A stretch of 49,151 bases of DNA from Pseudomonadota bacterium (GTDB lineage: Bacteria > Desulfobacterota > Desulfovibrionia > Desulfovibrionales > Desulfovibrionaceae). Shown piece by piece: positions 16,819 through 24,162 of this stretch (positions are counted from its first letter, which is position 1; each line of letters opens with the position of its first letter). The stretch is from positions 1 to 49,151 of the forward strand of contig JAEWQB010000007.1 of NCBI GenBank assembly GCA_023460395.1. The letters are read 5' to 3'. The notes under the pieces are model-generated. The model had not been told where the DNA came from, did not search any database, and worked only from the letters and a program-made list of their open reading frames with translations. The position numbers and the translations under genes were made by a program.

Positions 16819-16960
16819 CTGAAAAATATAAGGGAGCTTGGTAGTCCGGGTACTCCCGGTAGTCCCGACACTCCGAATAAAAGGGGCGAAATAGGCGATC
16901 TGAATGGATTCGGCGAATTCAGCGATGCGAGAAAAGCGGGGAAATAGGACACGACAGGGC
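16819..16960 (-). repeat. Intergenic degenerate short repeats
   Basis: The 211-nt gap between the exporter and the Cys-rich gene contains imperfect 9-nt repeats. On the plus strand these read GGTAGTCCG, GGTACTCCC, GGTAGTCCC and ACACTCCG between about 16840 and 16880. In one unused frame they would encode a GLPGVPGLP pattern. No gene or terminator is visible here. Confidence 0.5.
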
Positions 16961-17029
16961 TGTTCCGAGGAACAAGCCGGAGCGAATCGCCGGGTACGGA
17001 GCCGGAACGCGCTGAGAAGGCGTAAGGGA

Positions 17030-18772
17030 TTATTCACTGCCAGCCTCCGGGGATTCCTGTTCAGAGGCGGTTCCAGAAGGACGAGAGGCTTCATCCTCGC
17101 CCTCTGAAGCGGTGCTGAAGGAGCCTTCCCGCATGGTAAGCACGCGGTCCGCGACATGAAAATACCTGTCATCATGGGAGATAGCCAGCACCGTTCCCCC
17201 TCGTCGGGTGATACCCGGCAGTAATTCCTCATAAAAAAACTGCCGGAATATGGGGTCGAAGTCGGCGGCCACCTCGTCAAAAAGATACACATCACGCTCT
17301 TCAAGCAGCGCACAAGCCAGAGCAAGGCGCTTGCGTTGCCCGGCGGAAAGGTCCAGCGTGGAAAAAGAGCCGTCTTCCCGCAGATGTACCTTGGTATCAA
17401 TACGCATGGTACGCAGCACTTCCTGCACCCGTTCCGGCGTTGCATGCAGTCCCAGCGGGCGGGCAAACAAGTGGTACTCTGTGGGCACCACGGTAAACAG
17501 ATTGCGGTAAGCGTCCATATGCACATCCGCCACCGGAGTACCGTTCAGAACGATCTCCCCTGCCAGAGGCATATACAGACCCGCCAGCACTTTCATAAAT
17601 GTCGACTTGCCGGAGCCGTTGCCACCCCGGATAAACACAAGCTCCCCGCGATTAAGCGCAAAACCATCCACAACAATGCCGAACAAACACACGCCGTTCC
17701 GGTCATGATAGTCGAACCGGATATCACGCATGGACAACGCCGTGAACCGCTGTGAGGCTGGCGCGGGCTGCTGCCAGCGGGAAACCGCACTTTCAACTTC
17801 AAAGGGTTCCGCGATATTGTCAAGCTCCGCTTCCACACCGGAAAGCTCCTGCAAGCTCATTTCCACTTTCGCGAGCATGGGCACAAAGCTGACCAGACTA
17901 ATCAGCGGAGTAAGGCTGAACATGCACAGCACTAGCAGGGTGGATGTATCCGCCGCGTCAATATCCAGAAGTCTGGGCATGAGAAAGAGCACAAGCCCCA
18001 GAATGAGCAGGTTGAACATGGCAAAAAACGATATTCCCAACGCATGCCTGCGTTCGGTCGCGTCTCTCGCTTCAGAAGCGGCGTTCAGTCCGGGAATGAT
18101 CTGACTGCCAAACAGATCAGTTGTTTTCGGTTTGTGCAATTTAAGCTGCTGCAACCCTTCCTGCAGGTCACGCAAGCTGGCGCAAAACGCCCGGTCAGCC
18201 TGCATAGCCGGTCCCATTTGCGCCTGCACGCTGGCGACAAGGCGCAAAAACACCCACAGCCCCGCTCCCATGAACACAAGCACGCCCGCAGTACCCGGAA
18301 GGGATACTGTGGCCATTTTGACAAACGCCACGCCAATCATAACCGTGTTCGCAGCAGAGGCCATGAGCATGCGGGCCGCTTCTACCACCATCTCCCGCCC
18401 GTCCAGCAAAGCGGCCTGAATGCGGTCTTTGTCCAGTCTCTCATATTCCAGCAGGGAAGCACTGCGCAGCTTTGCCGCGATGCGCATACGCCATTCCATA
18501 ACTCCCCGCAGGGCGATTTGGGCGGAGCGTCCCGTTATGTACCGGAATAAAAAATAGAAAGAGGCAAGACAAACCAGAAAGGCAAGGAAGGTGTGGAACC
18601 GTATGCCGTCGTCAAAAAGCTGCTCCAGCCCCTGCAAAACGGAAAAAACAGCAAGCCCCTGCATAATGCCGGAAGCAAAACATGCGGCGACAAGCTTAGG
18701 CCCCTCGTCCCCTGCCTGCGTCCAAAGGAGCCGTAGGAAATGTGATTCTTTCAGTTGCACCATGCAGTCCAT
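17030..18772 (-). CDS. PvdE/SyrD-type cyclic-peptide ABC exporter (fused membrane and ATPase domains)
   Basis: Inner-membrane exporter expected to move a peptide intermediate from cytoplasm to periplasm. The 580-aa half-transporter has a six-helix membrane domain (about 1-325) and an ABC ATPase with Walker A GGNGSGKST (about 380-388), signature LSAGQRKRLAL (about 471) and Walker B VYLFDEVAADFDP (about 495). The switch region is ISHDDRYFHVADR. The last three blocks are characteristic of the pyoverdine exporter PvdE and of SyrD rather than of lipid A or protein exporters. The Glu/Ser-rich tail is unconserved. The start was chosen at ATG 18772 (GAGG 3 nt before). ATG 18763 is possible. In the pyoverdine pathway PvdE exports an acylated precursor for periplasmic maturation. 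Confidence 0.9.
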   Translation of the reverse strand: MDCMVQLKESHFLRLLWTQAGDEGPKLVAACFASGIMQGLAVFSVLQGLEQLFDDGIRFHTFLAFLVCLASFYFLFRYITGRSAQIALRGVMEWRMRIAAKLRSASLLEYERLDKDRIQAALLDGREMVVEAARMLMASAANTVMIGVAFVKMATVSLPGTAGVLVFMGAGLWVFLRLVASVQAQMGPAMQADRAFCASLRDLQEGLQQLKLHKPKTTDLFGSQIIPGLNAASEARDATERRHALGISFFAMFNLLILGLVLFLMPRLLDIDAADTSTLLVLCMFSLTPLISLVSFVPMLAKVEMSLQELSGVEAELDNIAEPFEVESAVSRWQQPAPASQRFTALSMRDIRFDYHDRNGVCLFGIVVDGFALNRGELVFIRGGNGSGKSTFMKVLAGLYMPLAGEIVLNGTPVADVHMDAYRNLFTVVPTEYHLFARPLGLHATPERVQEVLRTMRIDTKVHLREDGSFSTLDLSAGQRKRLALACALLEERDVYLFDEVAADFDPIFRQFFYEELLPGITRRGGTVLAISHDDRYFHVADRVLTMREGSFSTASEGEDEASRPSGTASEQESPEAGSE

Positions 18773-18942
18773 GCGCCTCTGGGTTCTGGGTGTATGCCAA
18801 CGGACTGCCTCGTCCCACATCCTGTTTCACAGGGCGCGGACTTCAGCCCCGCCCGCGCAGAAAGACCAAACACGGGCGGACGGAGGCGAAAACGCACGCG
18901 AAACCGTACGCGCTGCCGCTCACACCAGACAGATGGAACTCC

Positions 18943-18972
18943 ATGCCGGGACGCTCAAACGCTCCCCGGCAT
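18943..18972. other. Intergenic hairpin between DUF697 gene and exporter
   Basis: ATGCCGGG and CCCGGCAT form an 8-bp stem with a 14-nt loop, 23 nt past the DUF697 stop. No T tract follows on the minus strand, so it is not a standard terminator. It may set transcript processing or partial attenuation. The rest of the 223-nt gap holds nothing recognisable. Confidence 0.4.
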
Positions 18973-18995
18973 TATTACCGAAACAGGTCCGCCTG

Positions 18996-19610
18996 CTACG
19001 CAGGCGTTGCGGCCTGTTCTTCAACCTTGGAGTCGGTTGTTTCCGCGGGTTCGCTTTTTTTGACCTTCTGTTTCATTTTGGAAACCAGCGCCTTGCCCTC
19101 TTCCATCTTGGTCTTGAAGTACGCCTTGGCTTCCTGCGTATCAAAGTTGGCAAGAGTGCCACCGTTTCTGAAGTGACGGTCAAATACCCATCCCAGCGCA
19201 TAGGTGCTGGCTCCCCCCATAATACTAATGGTCGCCGCGCCAGCCGTCATACCGATAATGGGAATGCTCTTAAACAGAGAGGCCGCCAGCGGCACGCTCG
19301 CCGTGGTGAGCACTCCGCTGCACAGGGAAGAAGCGATGGACTTAACGCGTTCTTTCTTAAACTCAACCCCGTGCGCCTTGGCTAGGGCATGGATCATTTC
19401 CAACTGCACAGCGGTAAGCGCGGCAATATCCACAAAGGGCAGCGGAACAAACCCGACACCAATGGCGGCGTAAACCCGTTTACGGATTATCGCATCCACA
19501 TCCGTTTCCTTAGGGCAGGCCACACGTTCAGTGGTTTCCATAGACTCTTCAGTGTCCGCAGTCTGCGCTTCACCAGCGTCATACAAGGCATCCATAGATT
19601 TCTTTTTCAT
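18996..19610 (-). CDS. DUF697 (YcjF-like) membrane protein
   Basis: 204-aa protein with an acidic N-terminus and then the DUF697 core (about 38-150): IIRKRVYAAIGVGFVPLPFVDIAALTAVQLEMIHALAKAHG, followed by two Gly/Ala-rich hydrophobic segments. The C-terminus is Lys/Glu-rich. DUF697 proteins are membrane-associated and often accompany small GTPases, but none is encoded here. The molecular role is unknown. The gene starts 42 nt after the copy B binding protein. AGGCGG precedes the ATG. Confidence 0.75.
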   Translation of the reverse strand: MKKKSMDALYDAGEAQTADTEESMETTERVACPKETDVDAIIRKRVYAAIGVGFVPLPFVDIAALTAVQLEMIHALAKAHGVEFKKERVKSIASSLCSGVLTTASVPLAASLFKSIPIIGMTAGAATISIMGGASTYALGWVFDRHFRNGGTLANFDTQEAKAYFKTKMEEGKALVSKMKQKVKKSEPAETTDSKVEEQAATPA

Positions 19611-19652
19611 TGTCGCCGCCTCATCGTGATCGGTTGCAGGGTTTCACAAAAC

Positions 19653-20741
19653 CTACTGGACCATGGTCGCATTTTGAACGCCCGTCAGTGTGGAGTCAAA
19701 AATTTCGTCAGCGGAAATAAGCAACAACAGGGGAATATCAATAGCAAGTCCACGGGCTGTGACCAAATTTAACGTTATTTTCGGCGTATAAACATCTTTT
19801 TCAAGAATCGTCTCAGGCGGCAACAGGCCAAGTTGCTGTGCAATGCGGTCGGCGTAATATTTTCCCAAAGGTGCATAGTTCAACGTCGAAAGCCCCATAA
19901 GCGCACCACGCCGCACATGGACGCTGCCATCGCGCGCGAAGGTCTTAACGCCCTGTTCCGTCAGGGCGTCAAGCATGGACTGAGGATCATCCCGCGTCCA
20001 GTCGAAACAGTTGAGGGCCGAAATGTAAAAAGCGTCAATGCCCTGATCAATTAGCGTGCGAACCCCCTGTTCACAGCTATCCAGACTTTCCGCCTTATCC
20101 AGATGCGGATATTCCACAAGAGCAAAGCCACGCTCGCGTGCAACTTCCCTCGCCTCTCGCACGTTGGAATAGGAAAGTCCCTCCGGGGAATCATAATACA
20201 TGACTCCCAGCCGCCTGAAGGGAAACGCTTCATGAAACAAGGCGAACACCTTGTTCCACTTGTCCTTGATATACTGAACGGTAAGATTGGGAGCACCTAT
20301 ACCGGTGCGTGAATCCACTATGCCCGCGCCGGCAGGGTCCGCAATATCAATGGCCATAATGGGAGTTTTGCCATTATTTTCCGCAAGCAACGCCTTGGTC
20401 GCCGCAGTGCCCATGCTGAGAATTACATCAACAGTCCCGTTCGTCATCAACCTACGTGCCACGGAACGATATTCGCCTTCCGAAGCGTCCCACCCCGGAC
20501 TCAGATGCAGACCTTCGGGAAACACCACATGCTGCAACACGCCTCTTTCTTCCAAAGCCGCAAGAATCTGCCTGTAAATAAGGGAAAACTCCCAGTACGA
20601 TCCGGCTTCAAAATACGCTGCCACTTTGACGGCTGGCGCTTCAGTGTCCGCACGGGCCTGCTGGATCACAGCCCAAGGCCAGCAAAAACCGATGCTGATT
20701 GCGATGACGCAAGAGAGGAAAATGGAGGAAGGCTTGTTCAT
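19653..20741 (-). CDS. PF04392-type periplasmic binding protein, copy B
   Basis: 362-aa exported protein of the ABC_sub_bind family with a signal peptide (MNKPSSIFLSCVIAISIGF... ending at ARA, about residue 31). It is paralogous to copy A at 13742-14992: ALLAENNGKTPIMAIDIADP, NCFDWTRDDPQSMLDALTEQGVKTFARDGS and GALMGLSTLNYAPLG align with it block by block. ATG 20741 is chosen because it begins the signal peptide. An ATG at 20768 is in frame but lacks a ribosome-binding site. No transporter permease or ATPase of this class is nearby. Family members often bind amino acids or aromatic ligands, but the ligand here is unknown. Confidence 0.8.
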   Translation of the reverse strand: MNKPSSIFLSCVIAISIGFCWPWAVIQQARADTEAPAVKVAAYFEAGSYWEFSLIYRQILAALEERGVLQHVVFPEGLHLSPGWDASEGEYRSVARRLMTNGTVDVILSMGTAATKALLAENNGKTPIMAIDIADPAGAGIVDSRTGIGAPNLTVQYIKDKWNKVFALFHEAFPFRRLGVMYYDSPEGLSYSNVREAREVARERGFALVEYPHLDKAESLDSCEQGVRTLIDQGIDAFYISALNCFDWTRDDPQSMLDALTEQGVKTFARDGSVHVRRGALMGLSTLNYAPLGKYYADRIAQQLGLLPPETILEKDVYTPKITLNLVTARGLAIDIPLLLLISADEIFDSTLTGVQNATMVQ

Positions 20742-20878
20742 GGCATACGGTTTTTTATTGTTACACATCGTGCCACATAGATGGTGCATACCGACAGAAT
20801 ACCAGACTAAAAGCGCCACCGTCTACATGAAGTTTACCGGACATATTTTCCGCTATGGCACGAAACAGGACGCAGCGT

Positions 20879-20908
20879 ATTATAAACCAGAGTGTTGCAG
20901 ACATGAAA
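20879..20908 (-). promoter_or_regulatory. Putative promoter for the copy B binding-protein operon
   Basis: On the minus strand TTTCAT and a perfect TATAAT are separated by 18 bp. The -10 overlaps the stop codon of the PPTase gene. This would give a leader of about 130 nt before 20741 and could make the transport genes a separate transcript from the PPTase-thioesterase-KamA group. Confidence 0.35.
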
Positions 20909-21707
20909 CCGCAAGCCGCATATCTGGAGCGGTCACCGCGACGCTGCACTGGTGGTCCGCCCCCACTGCTATGTCATAGGTGCTCCACATGTGGGCAGAT
21001 ACGGGCGAAACATCCCATGGAGCAGGAATGTCCTCCGCGCCGCAGACGGCAGCTATCTTTCCCGCATCAGCCCCTATAGGCGGAACTGCCGCAAGGTCGG
21101 AAGACTCCGGCGGGTGGACGAGCCACCCCCGCTCCGCTTCTTCCGTGCGCACCTGAAACTTGTCCAGCGGCAAAAGCAGCCCCGTGCCCACAGCCTTGAG
21201 CACCGCCTCCTTGCGCGTCCAGCAACGATACAACGCTCCGGTGCGTTCTTCCGGCGGCAGGGCTTGGACGGACGCAAATTCCTCTGGATGCAATAAGGCC
21301 GCAAGGTCAAGCGTATCCGGCAGGGCGACTGCGGCTTCCACATCTATTCCGACAGGCGCATGCCTGCAAAACGCCGCCCATACCCATGCGCCGGAATGCG
21401 CGATGGAAAACTCCACGCCTCCGTGGGGCCAAAACGGTTTGCCCCACGCTGTGCACGCAAATCCATCACATATCGGCTGCGACAGTGCGCGGCTCAAAAC
21501 ACGTCTGACCAGTGCTCGCCCTATCAGATGCCGGGCGGCGTCTATGGCATGCGCAAAACGCCGTGCGCGAGCCTGCTCCGCCTCCGTCACAAAGGGCGTG
21601 GCTGCGGTAATCCACCCGGAAGCATCACCCACAAGCCGCACCCCGGCGCAGACCAGCGCCGCGTCGGGAACATCGGGAACGGCATACGACAAGAAAGGGT
21701 GTTCCAT
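20880..21707 (-). CDS. Sfp-type 4'-phosphopantetheinyl transferase
   Basis: Transfers phosphopantetheine from CoA to the Ser of carrier proteins, which all six T domains of the neighbouring NRPS/PKS need. The 275-aa protein has the Sfp-family order: RRFAHAIDAARHLIGRALVRRVL near 48, FSIAHSG near 99, the metal-binding VGIDVE near 118-123, and CWTRKEAVLKAVGTGL near 160-175. Asp, Glu and the KEAxLK motif are intact. Its ATG lies 1 nt after the thioesterase stop, so the two are translationally coupled. Confidence 0.93.
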   Translation of the reverse strand: MEHPFLSYAVPDVPDAALVCAGVRLVGDASGWITAATPFVTEAEQARARRFAHAIDAARHLIGRALVRRVLSRALSQPICDGFACTAWGKPFWPHGGVEFSIAHSGAWVWAAFCRHAPVGIDVEAAVALPDTLDLAALLHPEEFASVQALPPEERTGALYRCWTRKEAVLKAVGTGLLLPLDKFQVRTEEAERGWLVHPPESSDLAAVPPIGADAGKIAAVCGAEDIPAPWDVSPVSAHMWSTYDIAVGADHQCSVAVTAPDMRLAVSCLQHSGL

Positions 21708-21708
21708 A

Positions 21709-22461
21709 TTACCAATCCACAGCCAAAACCCGTGTTATGTGCGCCGCGACTTCCGCCCAATTATTCTGCAAATAAAAATGGTTGCCGTGGAAAGAACGGA
21801 TGGCGAAACGCTGATTCGTCAATTTTTTCCAGCGCTGTGCCATTTCGTCAGTTATGCCGTCTTCGTTACCCAGCAGCACGGTGATAGGCACAGGCAATGG
21901 CGAAGCCGGTAGCTGGGGGGACCACAGGCCCAGCGCTGTGAAATCCGCGTGCAGAACAGGCGCAAGGTACCGGCGAAACTCTTCGGAATCGGCAAGGCAC
22001 TGCGGCACCCCGCCAAGATCAACAATATGCCGCCAGAGCGCTTCCTGTTGCAAAGGAAAGGTGTAGGCGGGTGTGCGTGCGTGATCGCCCGGCGCCACCG
22101 CTGCGGAAAGAAAAAGCTGCCGGGGAAGAGGAATGCCCCGCTCCCGCGCGCGTACCGCGCAGAGAAACGCGAGCAACGCCCCCATGCTGTGCCCGAACAA
22201 AGCGTAGGGACGATCCCCTGCCACGGGGAGAATTTGTGCAAAAAGGTCATCACAAAGAGCTGTCATGCTTGTCAGCAGGGCATCCCGATGCCGACGCCCC
22301 CGGCCCGGCAGTTCCAGCGGTTGAAAAAACACTGAATCCGGGAAAAGAGAACTTAACTGAGTATAATATGTGGCACTGCCCCCCGCATGGGGAATGCAAA
22401 AAAGCGTTGTACTCAGCGCTCTCTCGCGTAGTTCGGCGTGCTGGGCTGTCTGGACAAGCAT
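21709..22461 (-). CDS. Type II thioesterase
   Basis: Stand-alone alpha/beta hydrolase that clears mis-primed or stalled carrier proteins. The 250-aa length is typical. The oxyanion region is FCIPHAGGSATYY (about 21-33), the nucleophile lies in GHSMG (Ser near 91), the acid in GNEDGITDE, and the His in FHGNHFYLQ (near 224). The start at ATG 22461 has only a weak ribosome-binding site. Editing capacity would be especially useful for an assembly line with trans-loaded modules. It is coupled to the PPTase. Confidence 0.92.
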   Translation of the reverse strand: MLVQTAQHAELRERALSTTLFCIPHAGGSATYYTQLSSLFPDSVFFQPLELPGRGRRHRDALLTSMTALCDDLFAQILPVAGDRPYALFGHSMGALLAFLCAVRARERGIPLPRQLFLSAAVAPGDHARTPAYTFPLQQEALWRHIVDLGGVPQCLADSEEFRRYLAPVLHADFTALGLWSPQLPASPLPVPITVLLGNEDGITDEMAQRWKKLTNQRFAIRSFHGNHFYLQNNWAEVAAHITRVLAVDW

Positions 22462-22553
22462 GTACAGGGCATCTCACAAAAGAGTTACAGGGACAGTAGT
22501 ACGACGAAACGCACCGTGTTCAGGCGTGGACACCGCTCCAAAATACGGAAGAG

Positions 22554-23690
22554 CTACAACGTCACCCACCCCGCGTCGTCATCCAAATCGTGTATGATGA
22601 TGCGGGAAGCCTGCTCGCTGTGCCCGGAGCGGGCGTGGATTTGCTTCAGCACAATGGAGTCACCCGCCATACCGCAAATTTCGAGTTTTCCGATATCGTG
22701 TCCGATAATATATTTGAATCGTTTGGCATACCCGTTCAGTTGCGCTCTTGCCTCGTCCACAATGGCTATGCCCTGTTTTAGTGGAATCTGAAAATGGTGG
22801 CGGACACGCGAAACCGGCATGCACTGGTATAAATAATAGGGATTCACTCCTATGCGCAAGAGGCCGTTCATAAGCGTTGCAATATCCTGCGCTGTGTCGT
22901 TAACGCCTCGCAGCAATACGGCCTGATTGTTCACAGTTACACCACACAGACGTATCCGGCGCACGGCCTCTGTTGCCGTGGGGGTAATTTCGCGCGCATG
23001 ATTGAAATGAGTGGGAAGATACAGGGCCTTGCGTTCGCTGAATTCCTGAAAAAGCGTTATCAGAGCGTCATCAAACAGGCGAAGTGGATAGGTCACTGGT
23101 GTTCTGGAGCCTATTCGCACAAAATCGAGATGCGCGATATCCGCAAGCTGCATCAGCATTTTCCGCAGCACCGCGGTGGGCAGCATGAGGGGATCCCCCC
23201 CGGAGAGAATGACGTTATTTATTTCAGGATGCCCGGCAATATACCGCACGGCACCGTCAAAATCCCGCAAGACCTGTTCGCCGGGGCGCCCGACTATCCG
23301 CCTGCGGAAACAGTGACGGCAATACATGGCGCAAAATTCCGTAACCACCACAAGCGCGGAATAATCATACTTATGCAGTACGCCACATCCCTTATCGTGC
23401 TTGTCATCACCATACGGATCGGTCGTTGTCGCGCCCATGGCACCAGCCACGACAAGCTCCTCCGCACTGGGAAAACACATCTTCCGTATGGGATCGTGCG
23501 GGTCCGAAGCATTAATAAGAGTAAGATAGTATCTAGGAATATTAACGGGATGAACGTGTTCAACAGACCTGAGGGTTTCTTTTTCCTCTGGGGTAAACGC
23601 CACATACCGCGCAAGCTGGTCCACGGTTGTCACGTTATTGGCGAGTTCTTTCTTCCAATCAAGCTCCGCCCAGTCTATTTCCTCATACAT
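22554..23690 (-). CDS. KamA-family radical SAM aminomutase-like enzyme, non-lysine active site
   Basis: 378-aa radical SAM protein with the [4Fe-4S] motif CAMYCRHCFRRR (about 119-130) and the lysine 2,3-aminomutase fold: SGGDPL, VLLRGVND and PYYLYQC. In Clostridium lysine 2,3-aminomutase the substrate amine is held by Asp293 (in YQCD) and Asp330 (in VVDAPGGGG). Here the first is Met in YQCMP, and the second region reads YIIGHDIGK, so free lysine is an unlikely substrate. The frame runs to 23864, but ATG 23690 gives the family N-terminus (EEIDWAELDWKKELANN) with AGGGG 11 nt before it. It lies 92 nt upstream of the thioesterase gene. It may supply a beta-amino acid to the pathway, or be a conserved unrelated gene. 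Confidence 0.78.
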   Translation of the reverse strand: MYEEIDWAELDWKKELANNVTTVDQLARYVAFTPEEKETLRSVEHVHPVNIPRYYLTLINASDPHDPIRKMCFPSAEELVVAGAMGATTTDPYGDDKHDKGCGVLHKYDYSALVVVTEFCAMYCRHCFRRRIVGRPGEQVLRDFDGAVRYIAGHPEINNVILSGGDPLMLPTAVLRKMLMQLADIAHLDFVRIGSRTPVTYPLRLFDDALITLFQEFSERKALYLPTHFNHAREITPTATEAVRRIRLCGVTVNNQAVLLRGVNDTAQDIATLMNGLLRIGVNPYYLYQCMPVSRVRHHFQIPLKQGIAIVDEARAQLNGYAKRFKYIIGHDIGKLEICGMAGDSIVLKQIHARSGHSEQASRIIIHDLDDDAGWVTL

Positions 23691-24104
23691 CTCAAACAGG
23701 CCCCTGAGGTTAGAGTGGAATACACACGGAACATGCCGCATATACGCCATACGGTTGTTGCATGGAAATACTACAGATGCGCGAAACGGTGGGGCTGAAT
23801 ACGAGAATGATGCCACACTTGCGTCAGTTCGCTCGGCGTCCTTCGCATCGTGCGCAGAAAGCACATTTTGAATATACTAAGGCAACGCCTTCCCCATCGC
23901 AACACCAAACAGCATAGTCTCTTTAAAATACCGCGCGACTCTTGATATAAAAACGACATATTTCGGCGCGAATCCAGAAAAATTGGACACCAGCGGCAAG
24001 CAGGAGACGTTTTTTCCCTATCTCCCCTACGCACTACAGGAAGGCATATTCCGTGAGTCCTGTTACGGCCTTCTAAAAGCACGCCGGTACAGTACCCAAA
24101 ACAA

Positions 24105-24119
24105 GTTCGCCTTGCGAAC
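24105..24119 (+). promoter_or_regulatory. Palindrome upstream of the NRPS-PKS gene
   Basis: GTTCGC-CTT-GCGAAC is a perfect 6-3-6 palindrome about 45 bp before the NRPS start. GGTAC-A-GTACC at 24086-24096 is a second, shorter one. Either could be an operator. I could not fix a convincing promoter. The intergenic stretch 23691-24162 separates divergent operons and holds no other gene that I can support. Confidence 0.4.
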
Positions 24120-24162
24120 CTACATAGGGTAAGATATTCCTCGTCAACGAGAGAGGCTGTGC

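Noticed and set aside
16635..16952. Collagen-like frame with GLPGVPGLP on the minus strand
   Set aside because: It overlaps the better supported Cys-rich gene in another frame, and the pattern only reflects the short DNA repeats.
16819..17526. Long N-terminal extension of the six-Cys protein frame
   Set aside because: This part is antisense to the ABC exporter's ATPase domain and to a repeat-containing gap, has no ribosome-binding site, and precedes an obvious signal peptide.
22554..23690. Assignment as lysine 2,3-aminomutase or EpmB
   Set aside because: The lysine-binding Asp pair is not conserved and no EpmA or EF-P gene is nearby, so only the KamA family level is supported.
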